From positions 29,559,120 through 29,623,119 of the forward strand of contig NC_088778.1 in NCBI RefSeq assembly GCF_954871325.1: a stretch of DNA of 64,000 nucleotides. Direction: 5' to 3'. Within the stretch, counting starts at the first letter, position 1. Each line of letters begins with the position of its first letter. This document shows, piece by piece, positions 22,601 to 35,085 of the stretch. Made by a program: the position numbers and the translations under genes. The DNA is from Gordionus sp. m RMFG-2023 (Eukaryota > Nematomorpha > Gordioida > Chordodea > Parachordodidae). The notes below the pieces were generated by a model, which saw only the letters and a list, made by a program, of their open reading frames with translations, was not told the DNA's origin and did not search any database.

Positions 22601-24345
22601 TTTAGAGTCTTGAATAAAAAATTTTTAAAGAGATTTTATATATTCAAATAAGGTTTTTATCTATATATTATCGGTATTAAATAGGAAAATATATAAAACT
22701 TTTCACATATTTATTAAATTTTTTTTAATTTTAAATAAAGAAAACTTAACTAATGAATAACCTTCATTCTAATTTATTATTTTTATGGTGGGCTTACGAT
22801 TCGTGTTATAAATTTAATTAAGAAAATATATTTATAATTATCGCGCAGGTAAATTAACTGGTTTTTTATTATTAAGGAATGAAAAATATAAAAGAAGAAA
22901 GCGACAAAAGGGGATGAAGAATTATAAATAAATTAAATGTTGACAAATCGGAGATCCCAAAGATATCCCAATATATTCAAATTAGGAAGTAATTAATCCT
23001 ATAAATAATATGTTTTAAGTAAGTTTAATAAAAAAAAAATTATAGATATGAAATAACACAAAAAATAGGAAGGAATTATTTATAATGCAATTTTTTTTGA
23101 CAGACTATTAAAACGTAAAAATTAAATTACTTAACATGATCTAATCCTATTTAATTTGAGGAGCAATTATATTATAGCAGTTAAAACATTTTTTTTAATT
23201 TAGATATTTTTTTTTTTGATTATACCAATATTTAATATTTATGTTATAAAGAAATTAAAAAAATATCTATTAATCTCTTATAACCTGTACACGTCATTTT
23301 AGAGTAATAGTTAACATATCAGTCATAATATTTTTTTAAAATAGCTTTTCATTTAAAACCAATACATTGTTGTAAAATATTTTTTTAAAAAATGCTGATT
23401 ACTAGTGTTCCAAATTCCTATAAAATATTTATTGCACTGATTTTAACAATATTTTACCTATATTGTACTGTTATTAATTTATCCATAAAACTGAAGAATT
23501 AAAATCATTATTTTATTTTTTTTATTATCATAAAAACTTTTGACTATGTTTGAAATAAAAATCATTATTTTTCAGTCAGGGCATGTTTTCCGAGCCAGCA
23601 TAATTTTAAATTTTAATTATCTAAAATGATTATGAATAATATTTGGATAAGAAATACAATATCATGGATAATGCTCTTAACTTATATAATAAATGTATCA
23701 ATTGATTTATTTAATTTCTCTAAAGTTATGATTATTTCATCTAAGATCTAATATATTTTGATGAGCAATAAATGTATATATATGTTGTATTCCATAATCA
23801 ACCAAAAAACTCGAATTCTCAATTCGGCCTACTTCGATTTAAAAAAAAAATTTATATGTTGGTAGTATATACACTAACTAATGCCCATTTTTAAAAACGC
23901 CTGAAATTATCTTAAAAAATAATTAAGCTAAAAACATAATTTAAATTTTATTAAATATCTCTAGAATGGCCCTTTAATATGATTTAAAATTTATATTTAG
24001 TGGGGAAAAAAAAAGTCTATTACCAAAAACCGGAAATAGGAAGCCAGAAATAGCCATATTTTAAATTAAACGTAAAAAAAATTTTTTCATTAAATAAATC
24101 AAAAAATTTAAGGATTCTTTTTGTAATCGCTCAGAATTAAAACTGATATGCTCAGTAGAAAAAAAAAATCGTTGCACGGTCAAAAAAAAAAGAAACTGCT
24201 GGTGGTTATTTTTATTTTACCTTTTTTTATAAAAAAATAGGTAATATTTTTAAGTTATCTAAATTAAAGTTGGCGGAACAATTATAGCCACGAATTCTGA
24301 AATCTATGCTAATGTTTCGAGGTTCATAGGTGCCAAATATTTTAC
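19680..24345. repeat. Segmental duplication, copy A
   Basis: Direct repeat of 30440-35085, offset by about 10.8 kb. Homology starts near 'tctcgctgtaata.cacaa.gaaaatattatg' downstream of the gene and ends near 'aatctatgctaatgtttcg.ggtt' upstream of it. The coding part is much more similar than the flanks, which differ by many substitutions and indels (for example 23170-23400 against 34030-34130), so the duplication is old and the genes are under constraint. Confidence 0.9.
20460..22511 (-). CDS. Divergent seven-transmembrane receptor-like protein, copy A (683 aa, intronless)
   Basis: Probable membrane receptor, class-A GPCR-like. An in-frame TGA directly abuts the ATG at 22511, supporting the start. 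Hydrophobic segments: about 50-73, 202-226, 382-408, 423-455, 509-530, 616-642 and 652-680. The basic first loop (74-201) and basic loop after segment 5 (531-615) would be cytoplasmic. The long loop 227-381 carries sequons NAS (250), NKT (314) and NVS (337), so it should be outside. Segment 1 has GILVNVIVI (TM1 Asn position); segment 3 ends TMNRF where DRY is expected; segment 4 has LLYLP; segment 7 has ANLLAITLPFP. Odd points: first two loops of about 130-155 residues and almost no C-terminal tail. Ligand unknown. The paralogue at 31264 shares the start, topology and strand. Other 7TM chemoreceptor classes are possible. Confidence 0.75.
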   Translation of the reverse strand: MHPENVHIKSELGPKPKPELNIVDDRFSDPIDLAHHYFVYRNQILIITNCRITPIFAIFGILVNVIVIVYLIKLIQRHPLEDQVQNIENVRVIILKWLKFQLEKVVGSRIGKIFKLKYLRILRLFKKIKKTTPRNDIESMVGFQIASISTRNMNTTNIHNSNERLNKVKKGVYKRNDLQFTNESPKKLLSKMNKRDRAESSSYIILLVFCAGNLLLATLALMRVSVECLANEPFKHIRELLIMQEKSYYNASLLIRNNKMKFRYIYDNLRLLTTPSPFGSSRVISRATIGTITRSKPTIKNEYIYDTKDNNILNKTKEMENKGSNLMHESYNKMAHNVSVNWKDINSEIEAITEFIIINLRYSKAFRLYMSYGWNFFMAKLHIPLALLLVNFNFFITILYTMNRFIYTVYEFEYYFWCKLKNTILEIVACGLLSFLLYLPTTFNYIVVAINVSSYFLFQDYIFVQNGNYHFDDKRFPLIKYYSFKKRNTGFGSSRKSKRIWLIYEINREIVCKFIVIGVMGYLIILIAKEMVSKRWLFDKRHWSSIAKISIKLTPNNKEKGVTPDGNVMNSGNQKENVNRVADRRMRRVMARQDTVELLNLDNMPSRHRFNWNRKFFLTLLRVFWVQALIFIVPVTLLQITGAFWTSRIRKEYIEFIFAGVQIANLLAITLPFPITFAIMMCS

Positions 24346-24390
24346 TTTTCTAATATGTTAGCCATTATATATACATATATATATATATAT

Positions 24391-24716
<326 letters not shown>

Positions 24717-24719
24717 TAA

Positions 24720-25795
24720 TATATGTATCATCTTAAAATAGTTTGGGACAAAATAAGGTTTTTATGTTGTTTAAAGTTAATTTTAAAACTATCTAGAATA
24801 TTATGAATAAGTAAACAAGTGTCAAAAAGACATAATATAAATAATTTATTTAAAAATCGTTATTGGTTATTTTTGGATATTTGTTTTAAAAGTATTACTT
24901 CACATAATCTTAAGACAATTAATCCCCCCCCCCCCACTCTTTATTTACCATCTCTCTCGCTTGTCAAAAAATGAATATAGTATAACAATTATAAAGTATA
25001 ATTTTATTTTTCCAAATAATGACAATAATTAAAATTTTTCTGAAAAAAAAACAATTCAAAATTAAAATGTAAATTTTTTTTTAAATATAAAATCTGGCCA
25101 AAAACCTGCTCTAAACAATCTCCAATAGAATTTAAGAAAACTAAAAATCTTGGCTATGGTTATATATTTTTGAATGATGCTTCTTACAGGGGAAACATTT
25201 AAGGCCAATGTATTTATAAAAAAATTTATAACATTTAATCAGATACAAAACTCTCTAAGAAAGCCTGTCTTACCATATTTTTAAAATATATTCTTCCTGA
25301 AAAACAGGGGTAAGCAATTACTTATTGATTGAAACACATGGTTTTAGCTAAGATGAGAAAACTAATTTATTAAAATAAAAAAAGGATTTTACATTATGAT
25401 CCAAAGTATTATAAAATATAAATGAATATAAAATAAAATGAAATAAGTTAGTAAAATTCGGTATTTATTTTATAAAAGGTTTATGTAGATATGGCGATAT
25501 ATTTATAAAAGGTCATTCGAATATTATAATTAATTTAATTAATATTATAATTTATTTAAATTAATTTTAAATTATATTTTATTATATTTTTATAATTTTT
25601 TTTTTATTCTCCAAAATCCTTTATTTTCAATTTTCAAATTATAATAATATAAAGTATTTAAAAAAAACGAAAATATAATATTTTATGTTTTAATATATTT
25701 AAAATATGTTTGAAAAATATATAATAATACTATTAAAAAAAAGAACGGAGATGGTGTGACGCAGGGAAACAAAATTGAAAAAGAGACGTAAGTGT
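24720..25795. other. No gene recognised
   Basis: AT-rich spacer between the MITE and the LINE fragment, with a poly-C run near 24925. No coherent open frame. Confidence 0.4.
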
Positions 25796-25798
25796 TGT

Positions 25799-26170
25799 CT
25801 AGGATAGCTCTTTGGCTAGAAGACTACCATTGAAACTGATATAATTAGCTTTGAGAATCGCTATGGATAATCGTTGACGAAGAAAAAAACCCTCTCGAGG
25901 TTCTTCTGAGAGTTTGCTGATTTGTGATCCTAAGTTTTTGAAAAATGCTAAGGCGAGTTTGCCGAAGGTGCCAAGAGTGGTTGATATGATTGGGATGAAG
26001 CAATGGTCGTTAATTATTTCTGTGTATTTAGAAGTTTTAAGTTGTTCCTTATGGTCAAGGATGTTGATGGCGTGGTTGGATGAAGCCAAGGGGTCAATAC
26101 AGGAATAGTCCCATACCAAAAGTTGACCTCTCCTCCATGGGATTTGAGAGATCCCGTCAGGACGTTTTAA
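25799..26170 (-). mobile_element. LINE 3' end fragment, restriction-like endonuclease C-terminus
   Basis: Minus strand, starting near 26170 with RPDGISQIPWRRGQ, then LLVWDYSCIDPLA, a K-rich helix, FIPIISTTLGTFG, EEPREGFFLRQRLSIAILKANY and a stop near 25799. The order and spacing match residues 281 onward of the LINE at 6.6-7.9 kb, but the sequence clearly differs, so it is a second subfamily. The frame is intact over this stretch; everything 5' of the PD motif is absent. Confidence 0.75.
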
Positions 26171-26623
26171 ATTTACTTTTAATTTTATTTTAATTAATAT
26201 TTTATTTTAATTAATATATTATTTTAATTAATGTATTATTTTATTTTAATTTATTAAAATATCATCTATATAAACAAAAATAATTTATACGTTTTTAAAC
26301 TCGGTTTAACTTATTATGCTTCATCCTTGCTCGTAGTAGCTCGTTGCAAAATAACGGGGTTATTTTTTTGTAACGCTATTGAAAATATGAATTAATGGAG
26401 TTACTTTATTATTGTTATATTTACAATCACTTTTTTAAAATTTATATTAAACTTCGACTAATTTTGGAGTATAACAATCTATTCCTTGGCAATCCTTAGA
26501 CAATTTCTAAATATAATACACCATTGCAATCCTCGAAACATTTTTCAAAATAGTGTTCAGGTGTACAACAAATGCGATGTTTAGGGATAAATATTTATCA
26601 GATAATAAATTTTGTGAAACGAC

Positions 26624-27005
26624 TAGTGTTTTTAAACGGCTCGATTTGAGCCCATTTTTTAAAACGGCTAAAACTCAATATTTTAGCCCAAAATATATTG
26701 TCTAATAGTGCGCACAAATTGAACATTTCAAAGCTGCGTTTCAAAACGCAAATAAGGCATTTTAATTGCATTCGTTTAATTTGAGTACGTTTGCGTTTTG
26801 TATTTTAAATTATTGATATGCGATTTAAAACGCTGCGTTAAAACGTTCAATTTGTAACGCACTATAAGCCTCGAGATTTCGTTAATAGAAGTTCAAACTG
26901 TTATGCTACCTATGAACAAAATCTTAAGGCTTGCTTTTTTCTAATAAAATTTTAAGTTAGCCGATTTTAAAAAATCGCCTCAAAATAAGCCGTTTAACAG
27001 TACTA
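26624..27005. mobile_element. hAT-like MITE of the TAGTGTTGTTAAA family, interrupted by a second MITE
   Basis: Left end TAGTGTTTTTAAACGGCTCG; right end AAGCCGTTTAACAGTACTA. The core blocks are those of the copy at 9728. Flanks GAAAC/GAAAC are a partial target duplication. The middle is split by the element at 26708-26862. Confidence 0.8.
26708..26862. mobile_element. Tc1/mariner-like MITE nested in the hAT-like MITE
   Basis: A 155-bp element with TIRs GTGCGCACAAATTGAAC and (inverted) GTGCGTTACAAATTGAAC, each followed by a region with GCTGCGTTT/GCAGCGTTTT. TA dinucleotides flank it at 26706-26707 and 26863-26864, as expected for TA-targeting transposases. No other copy was seen in the window. 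Confidence 0.75.
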
Positions 27006-27809
27006 GAAACATATCAAAAATTGTCTTGTAAAGAAAAGGTATTTCTATAAGGTATTTCTATTAATAGAAATAAGATTTAAAAAAAAATTTCGGTTGCAAT
27101 TAATTATTTTTTCTTATTTTTGGGCAATAAATATCGATTAATGATTATTGAAATTTAAAAACAAAAGAAAAGATTCTACTTTTAGGATATATCTCCCAGC
27201 CTTTAAGTCTAGGGGTACTTTGAGTTCTTCTAAGAGTAGGTACAGCTGTTGTAATAAAAGGTTATGGTAACGCCTTACTTTGGTAAAAAATTAATTTAAA
27301 CGCAACAATATTACCATTATTACAAAGCAAACATAAAATTTAACCACCTTATCTTTCTAAGTATCAATCGACATCTCCTAATTATTATATATTGCATGAT
27401 TTTAAATTATAGTCTAATTTATTTTCTAATATCCATGCTAAATATCACGGTAGCTGCCGAGAAGTTAATTTTTTTTTATTATATCTAAAATTGATTTACA
27501 TTTTTAGACGAGTTATTTCTTATTATGAACCGATATAAGTTTTTTTATATATATATATAAGAAACATAAAATACTTCTTTTGGATCAAAAACTTCATAAT
27601 GTAAAATAAGGTCGTTATAAATCAAATGAGAGGAAATATTTTTTGCTTTTTATAAAAAAAACAATGAAGTATTTTCCTATTATTTTGTGAAACTTGATGG
27701 TTTTTCAGATTGGATTGATAATTTAATTTGCCATGAATGTCACCTGGAATAGCAATAAGCAGAAAATTGATGGCAAGAGCCTATTATTATATCATAGACC
27801 CTCCATGGC

Positions 27810-27990
27810 GATAAGAGTTGTTAAACGGTCGATTTTTAAAAGCGGTCTGATTACGATTTTAACCAAAATAATATTAAGTAAGCCTAGAGATTAGACATAT
27901 AGAGATCAAATCCAAACCCTTCTGTCATCTATGAGCATAATCTCCAGGCTTACATAATATTAATTTTGCAAAATATCCTAATCGGGCTAT
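27810..27990. mobile_element. Partial copy of the TAGTGTTGTTAAA MITE
   Basis: Starts near GAGTTGTTAAACGGTCGATTT and carries 'ttttaaccaaaataatatta', 'cttctgtcatctatgagca' and 'tctccaggctta'. The right tip is decayed. Confidence 0.6.
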
Positions 27991-28056
27991 TAAATCACGA
28001 ATTTTTTACTATTTAAAAAAATATAAAAATATCGTTTTCTAAAAACAAAAAAGACT

Positions 28057-28212
28057 TATCTTCTCTTCTCTTCTCTTCTCTTCTCTTCTCTTCTTCTCTT
28101 CTCTTCTCTTCTCTTCTCTTCTCTTCTCTTCTCTTCTTCTTCTCTTCTCTTCTCTTCTCTTCTCTTCTCTTCTCTTCTCTTCTCTTCTCTTCTCTTCTCT
28201 TCTCTTCTCTTC
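28057..28212. repeat. (TTCTC)n microsatellite
   Basis: About 155 bp of TTCTC/CTTCT pentamers with two short phase breaks (near 28093 and 28137). Confidence 0.95.
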
Positions 28213-28378
28213 GACAATCTCTATTGTGGTTTAGTCTAGCTTTTAACCTAAAAATTTGAATTAAGCTCTTTAAGTTGAGTCTAAACTTGAAGATTGATTC
28301 GAATATTTTTAAATAAAAACATGGCTACGCTGTTTTATCGTTGGAGTTAGGTTGTCTAACAACACTATCTAGGATATT

Positions 28379-28498
28379 TAGAATCGGAACAAACCAAGTA
28401 GAAGTAATATTTAAAATGCATCAAATTATTGTAAAAGTTAGAATCAGAACAAACCAAGTAGAAGTAATATTTAAAATGCGTCAAATTATTGTAAAATA
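28379..28498. repeat. 60-bp tandem duplication
   Basis: The block beginning 'gaatcggaacaaaccaagta' at 28381 is repeated at 28441 with only a few mismatches. Confidence 0.9.
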
Positions 28499-28505
28499 AT
28501 TTTTC

Positions 28506-28862
28506 ATGTTAGCATAAATGTGTTTTTTTCCGGCATGTAAATTTTTTCAAACTTTAAATCATTTTTTTGAGCGCGTTTTGTTTTTTAAATTTAAAAATTG
28601 GACATTATCGGAAATGTATTCCAGCATGTTTAGAATACCTATTTTATGAATTGTAGATAATTTTACCTTTAACCATTAAAACGAATATAAATTATATTAA
28701 GCTCAAAAATTTCACGGAGAATTGGCTGAAATTTATAGGGTAGGTATTCCAAACATAATAGAATACTTTTTCAATAAAATCAAATTTTTGCCCTCAAAAA
28801 ATGATTTTTAAAATTGAAAATATAATACATTGATGGAAAAAAAAACACATTGACGCTAACAT
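28506..28862. mobile_element. Fold-back MITE, about 357 bp
   Basis: Terminal inverted repeats ATGTTAGCATAAATGTGTTT at the left and the inverse ATGTTAGCGTCAATGTGTTT at the right. A second inner inverted pair surrounds 'aatgtattccagcatgtttagaatacc'. The inner block is shared with the MITE at 24.4 kb. Superfamily not determined. Confidence 0.7.
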
Positions 28863-30435
28863 ATATAAAAATAACTACAATATCTATAACTCGTTAATAG
28901 ATTTGCATTTTGTAAATTATTTCTTTTTCTAAAAAAAAAGAAGAATGAATAGGGAGATGAGCATTTTATGCTAATTATAAGTTAGGTTTATAAGATAAAA
29001 ATTCTAAATAAATTGGTTTGGGTTATAAATTTTCAGTTAAATCTTGATATTCGCGAGGAAAAGCATGACCAAATAACTCAAAAATCGTAATAAACCAACA
29101 GTTCTTGTTTTATATATATACAAAAAACTACTTAAAATAGAAGATACTTTCCAATTTCAGTCTTGATAATATAAAATGAACCTTACTTAATAATTATTTG
29201 ATTTCTTTCTTCTTTTTTTTATCAACCTTGAGATATTTTTTTTAGCTAAACAAAAGTTTTACGTTATTTATAATTATACAATAAATGTTTAAATATTTAC
29301 TTAAGCCTTTTTAGCAAAATCATTACCTTAACTGGAAATTTTTTTTTATCAGATATTTTTAGAAATATAACTCTTGGCATTTGAATCTCAAGTTATTTTG
29401 CCAAAAGTGTTTATTTAAAATAAAGATTTAACCCTAAACTATTTATTATTAATGATTTTTTTCTACAATCCTAATTTGATTTTGTAGAGTCGGATGTTGC
29501 AAAATATAAACTATAACAAATTTATAAAATTCAACATATTTATGTTAAAATAATTTCAATTATAATTTTGAGAATCTAAAATTTTTCATGAATTATCTAC
29601 CAGATTAAAACCAAGTCGCGCTTGCCAAAATAAAACTATTATATAAGTACTATTTATTAGAAAAACTTGTCTTTTATATACTTTTTGAAAAATGGTACAA
29701 GAACAATAGGCTGCTTAAATTTAAATATATCAAAATAAAGAAGGCTGATTTATACCATTAATTAAATATCATATATAGACATTTAACGTTTGTAATGATT
29801 AATGATATACAAATTCAGTTGTATCACTAACCTTTAACTCTCAGAGTCGGCAGGGCTCAAAATTTTTTTAAAAAATTACCTAAATATTTTAGTTATAATG
29901 TTGATCCTTTTTTTTAAGGCTAATATTTTTCAAAATAAATGTTTTTTAAGGTATTTATTTTATTTATTTTTTTACATATAATCAAAATTTTTACGTTCAA
30001 ATTTTATCATCGCGTTATCATTGTTTCGTTCTATATTTATAAATTTTACCTATATTTACTTGATCTTGTAAATAACGCAGCATTAAATACCGCGCTGTTT
30101 GAAAAAAAAACGCGTTTACTCTAAATTCCTTAAGCCAATATAGCGGAGGCTTCGCGATAGATAGATTGAATAAAAGGGCTACCCTCGCAATTTCTTGTTT
30201 TTTATTCCTTTCTTTTAACAACTAGAAAAGATGACGTAATTGATTTATCAACCCCGAGTTGGAGGTCCTTAATATGTAACTCTAATATTAGGGATACTTA
30301 ATTTAATATATTCTCGTTCATTTGCTAGTTATGATCTCATTTCAAATTAATCCTTTCTTCTTTTTTTTAAACTTCGGTATCTTTTTTTGTGAAATTTTTA
30401 TGTTGTTTTCTACTTAATGTTGTGTACAAACCAAT
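28863..30435. other. No gene recognised
   Basis: AT-rich spacer. A patch near 28985-29100 resembles (inverted) the imperfect repeats at 11.6-12.06 kb. Short frames at 29939-30221 overlap on both strands and match nothing I know. Confidence 0.4.
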
Positions 30436-30439
30436 CCTG

Positions 30440-33400
30440 CCCGTTCTTTATCTGGCTGTAATTATACAAAGAAAATATTATGAAAAAATGACAAAAACTT
30501 AAAAACGAATAAATGATTAGCAGATTATAAGCATGAAATATGTACTTATCCTCCCTAATCCAATTAAATATTACCCACTAAAATTTAATACCAACCTCTT
30601 CCAAATATTTTTACCACATAGCATACACCGCAAATATTTTTAACCATATAGGGCCATTAAAAAAAATGAGAATTTACAAATCCATATCTTGCTCTACACC
30701 CCGTTCTACCCCTATTTTATTTATGATGATTTTGGGTCAGGCACATTTACTATAAACATAGACTCAATCGTGGGAGGGGAACTTCGAAAAATTGCCTGTA
30801 TCTAATAAATATTATTTTAAGCCAATAAATATTACTCTAAAACACCCCCCACCCTCTCTCCCCCCAAAAAAGGTACAGAATATATATCACTCTAAAGATA
30901 AACAAAAATTCGAAAGAAAAAATAGTATATGTCAATGGATATTTTAAAATAACGCCTATACTTCGCATTATTTATATAAATCCAACATAGGCAAATGTTT
31001 ATAATAAATGTACCTAAAGACCTCCGATAAAATTTATAGGAGAAAACGCGCCTAATAATCATTCCCTTAGTAAAATCATGGATACGCCTATGATAGAGGG
31101 GAACCCATGATGGAAGTGTATGAGATTATCAAATTGCGATAATAAGTAAAAATATTTTATTAAGTGAATTCCATATTATAAAGGGAAAAGCATGTTAACA
31201 ATGGTCTAAACTAAATTTCATGATAGATATTAGAATATAACTAATTTTTTTGAATATTTTTATTTAACACATCATTATTGCGAAAGTTACGGGAAAGGGC
31301 AAAATAATAGCTAATAGATTAACAATTTGAACACCAAGAAGCAGGATTTCGATATATTCCTTCCTCATTCTGCTAAACCAAAATGGGCTTGTTATTTGCA
31401 TTAAAGAAACTGGGGCAACAAATATTAAAGATTGTACCCAAAATACCCTGAGTAATGTCAGAAAGAACTTCCTGTTCCAGTTAAAACGATACCTACTTGG
31501 CAAGTTATCTAAATTCATTAATTCTACCGTATCGTGGCGCGCCATTACTCTACGCATTCTCCTATCTGCGACTCTATTACCAATTTCTTTTTGATTACCA
31601 CTATTCATTACATTCGCATCAGGAGTGACCCCATTTACTTTATTGTTAGGAGTCAGCTTGATCGATATTTTGGCTATTGAGGTCCAATGCCTTTTGTCGA
31701 ATAACCAACGTTTGCTAACCATCTCTTTGGTTGTCAAAATTATAAGGTAACCCATTACACCTATCACGATAAATTTGCATACTATTTCCCTGTTCATCTC
31801 ATAAATCAACTTGATTCTTTTGGATCTGCGGGAAGTACCAATTCCAGTGTTCTTTTCTTTAAAGGTATAATACTTAATCAAGGGAAATCGCTTATCGTCA
31901 TAATGATAATTGCCATTTTGAACAAAAATATAATCTTGAAATAGAAAATAAGATGAAACATTGATTGACACTACTACTAATTTGAAAGCTGTGGGTAAGT
32001 ACAAAAGAAAGGATAATAGGCCACAAACCACTATCTCCAGGATAGTGTTCTTTAATTTACACCAAAAATAATATTCAAATTCGTATACGGTGTAAATAAA
32101 CCTATTCATTGTATAAAGAATTGTTAGGAAAAAATTAAAATTTACAAGTAGTAAAAACAAAGGCCTATGAAGTTTAGCCATGAAGAAGTTCCACCCATAT
32201 GACAAATATAATCTAAAGGCTTTGGAATAGCGTAAGTTTTTAATGATAATTTCTGAAATGGCTTCAATCTCTGAATTAATATCCTTCCAATTTTCTGAAA
32301 CATTATGAGCCATTTTATTATAACTCTCGTGCATAAGTTTTAAACCTTTGTTTTCCATCTCTTTGGTTTTATTTAGGATATTATTCTCTTTCGTATCATG
32401 TATATACTCCTTCTTTATCATTGGCTTAGATGTAATAGTACCTATTGTGGCGCGACTGATAACTATGCTTGAACTGAAGGGAGGCGGGGTAGTAAAAAGT
32501 CGGAGATTATCATAGATGTGCCTAACCTTCATCCTATTATTCCGAATTAAAAACGATGCATTATCGTGAGATTTTTCTTGCATAATCAACAACTCCCTAA
32601 TATGTTTGAAGGGTTCATTCGCCAAGCATTCTACCGAGACACGCATCAAAGCAAGGGTAGCCATGAACAAATTAGCGGCGCAAAGGACTAATAAAATTAT
32701 ATAGGATGATGATTCCGCCCTATCTCTTTTATTCATTTTTGATAATAATTTTTTTGGTGAGTCGTTGGTGAATTGTAAATCATTTCTCTTATAAACACCT
32801 TTCTTAACGTTATTTAACCTCTCGTTACTATTATGATTGTTTGTAATATTCATATTTCTGGTTGAGATAGAAGCAATCTGATAGCCCACCATAGATTCTA
32901 TATCATTCTTAGGAGTCGTTTTTTTAATTTTTTTAAACAAGCTCAATATTCTAAGATATTTTAACTTAAATAATTTCCCTATCTTCGACCCAGCCACTTT
33001 TTCTAATTGAAATTTTAGCCACTTTAATATGATTACACGCACATTTTCAATATTTTGAACCTGATCTTCTAGAGGATGCCTTTGAATCAACTTTATCAAA
33101 TACACTATGACTATCACATTAACAAGAATTCCGAATATGGCTAATATGGGCGTGATTCTACAATTTGTAATTATAAGAATTTGATTCCTATACACAAAAT
33201 AATGATGGGCTAAATCTATGGGATCGCTAAATCGGTCATCTACTATATTCAACTCGGGTTTAGGTTTAGGACCTAACTCTGACTTAATATGAACATTTTC
33301 AGGATGCATTCAAGATAATACGGTCGAATGGTATATTAGTTAATTTTTGAGCAGTCACACGTTTAATATAGATTCATTTACTTTTAAATTATTGGGGTGG

Positions 33401-35085
33401 TCTTAAAGAATATAAAAAAAAAATTATAGAGATTTCTTCTATTAAAGTAAGGCCTTTATCTATATATTATCAATATTAAATAGGAAGATAAATAAAACTT
33501 TTAACATATTGATTAAATTTTTTTTTTTTTTAAATCAAATTTAATAAGAGTTGACCTTCATTCTAATTTAATATTTTTATGGTGTGCTAATGATTCGTGT
33601 TATAAATTTAATTAACAAAACTCTATTTATAATTATAGCGCGGTAAATTAACTGGTTTTTTATAAATTTTTTTTGATTATTAAGGATCGGAATTTTTTTT
33701 AAAGAAAAATAAATAAACGAAAAGAAGAAGAAAAGCGACAAAAGATGCAAAAATTAAAATTTAATTAGATAAGTGACAAATCGGAGATCCCAAATGATAT
33801 CACAATAAATTCCAATAACAAAAAACGTGATTAGGATGTATAATTGATTCTATAAATAATATGATGGTTATAAGCTTAATTAATATTTTTTATATATAAA
33901 TGTATAATAAGACAAAAAAAAATAAGAAGGAATTATTAATTATGCAATTTTTTTTTTTGACAGACTATTAAAACATAAAGAAATGAAATTATCCCACATG
34001 ATCTAGTCCCGTTTAATATTGAGGAACAATTATATTATTCAAGGAGGAAAGTGTATCAAAATGTTATAGGAGAGTATCTTATGGGGGGGGGGGGGTATAT
34101 AAGTCCTCGCTATAGTAATTTGAAGTATTCCTATAAAATATTATTACAATGATTTTAACAATATTTTACCTTTATTGTATTTGTACTGTTTATTGGCATT
34201 GATTTATTATAGTTTTGATTATTATTCATATAACTGAAGAATAAAAATCATTTATATATTTATTTTTTATTATTACAAAAACTTTTGACTATATTTGAAA
34301 TAAAAATCATTATTTTTCAATCAGCGCATTAGAAAAATGGTCTTCATGACCACCATAACTTTAAGTTTTAATTATCTATATCTTTGACTTCAATTAAGAT
34401 ACCTGAATGATATTATTTGATTATGAATAATATTTCTCTATAAGATACAAAAAATAACTTATATAATAAATGTATGAGTTGATATATTTAATTTTAATAA
34501 AGTTATCATTAATTCACCAAATATATTTTGAGGTAAAATAAATGTATTTATGTTGTAAAAATCTCAATTTCTCAAAAGACACACATCGATTTTTTTTAAA
34601 CATTTGTATGTTGGTACACTAACTAATAAAAACGTAAAATTATACATATCAAATCGGCTTACTTTTTGAATTATGCTCATCTTTAAAAACACCCAAAATT
34701 ATCTCAAACAATAATTAAGCTAAAAACATAATTTAAATTATTAAATTGCCCTAGAATAGTCCTTTAATTTGATTTAAAATTTATTTTAATGAGATAGGAA
34801 ACCGAAAAATAGCATCATATGATAAATTAAACGTAAAAGAAAATAATTTTAGCTTTAAAGTCGGAATAAAGCGGTAAATTCATTAAATAAATCAAAAAAT
34901 ATAAAGGCTCCTATTGTAAAAATGCTCATTAAAAAACCCATGCACGATCAGAACTAAGAAACTGCTAATGGTTATGTAGGTAATATTTTTAAGTTATCTA
35001 AATTAAAGTTGGCTGAATCATTATAGCCACAAATTCTAAAATCTATGCTAATGTTTCGTGGTTTATTAGTTCCCAGCATTTTTAG
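30440..35085. repeat. Segmental duplication, copy B
   Basis: Direct repeat of 19680-24345 in the same orientation, carrying the second 7TM gene. The upstream sequence next to the start codon ('caagataatacggtcgaatggtatattagtta') is almost unchanged between copies, whereas farther flanks have drifted; this suggests a retained promoter or 5' UTR. Confidence 0.9.
31264..33309 (-). CDS. Divergent seven-transmembrane receptor-like protein, copy B (681 aa, intronless)
   Basis: Paralogue of the gene at 20460, on the same strand and also uninterrupted. The first 80 residues differ at only one position (F/L in segment 1). Most changes fall in the first two large loops and in segments 6-7, while the region from the third membrane segment to WLFDKRHW is well kept. 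It retains the NRF at the DRY position, the LLYLP of segment 4 and sequons in the loop between segments 2 and 3. It ends right after segment 7 (AIMMC), one residue earlier than copy A. Two intact long frames after clear divergence of the flanks imply purifying selection on both copies. Function and ligand unknown; probably the same class of receptor with possibly altered specificity. Confidence 0.75.
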   Translation of the reverse strand: MHPENVHIKSELGPKPKPELNIVDDRFSDPIDLAHHYFVYRNQILIITNCRITPILAIFGILVNVIVIVYLIKLIQRHPLEDQVQNIENVRVIILKWLKFQLEKVAGSKIGKLFKLKYLRILSLFKKIKKTTPKNDIESMVGYQIASISTRNMNITNNHNSNERLNNVKKGVYKRNDLQFTNDSPKKLLSKMNKRDRAESSSYIILLVLCAANLFMATLALMRVSVECLANEPFKHIRELLIMQEKSHDNASFLIRNNRMKVRHIYDNLRLFTTPPPFSSSIVISRATIGTITSKPMIKKEYIHDTKENNILNKTKEMENKGLKLMHESYNKMAHNVSENWKDINSEIEAISEIIIKNLRYSKAFRLYLSYGWNFFMAKLHRPLFLLLVNFNFFLTILYTMNRFIYTVYEFEYYFWCKLKNTILEIVVCGLLSFLLYLPTAFKLVVVSINVSSYFLFQDYIFVQNGNYHYDDKRFPLIKYYTFKEKNTGIGTSRRSKRIKLIYEMNREIVCKFIVIGVMGYLIILTTKEMVSKRWLFDKRHWTSIAKISIKLTPNNKVNGVTPDANVMNSGNQKEIGNRVADRRMRRVMARHDTVELMNLDNLPSRYRFNWNRKFFLTLLRVFWVQSLIFVAPVSLMQITSPFWFSRMRKEYIEILLLGVQIVNLLAIILPFPVTFAIMMC

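Noticed and set aside
28057-28212. CRISPR-like array
   Set aside because: Plain pentamer microsatellite with no spacers.
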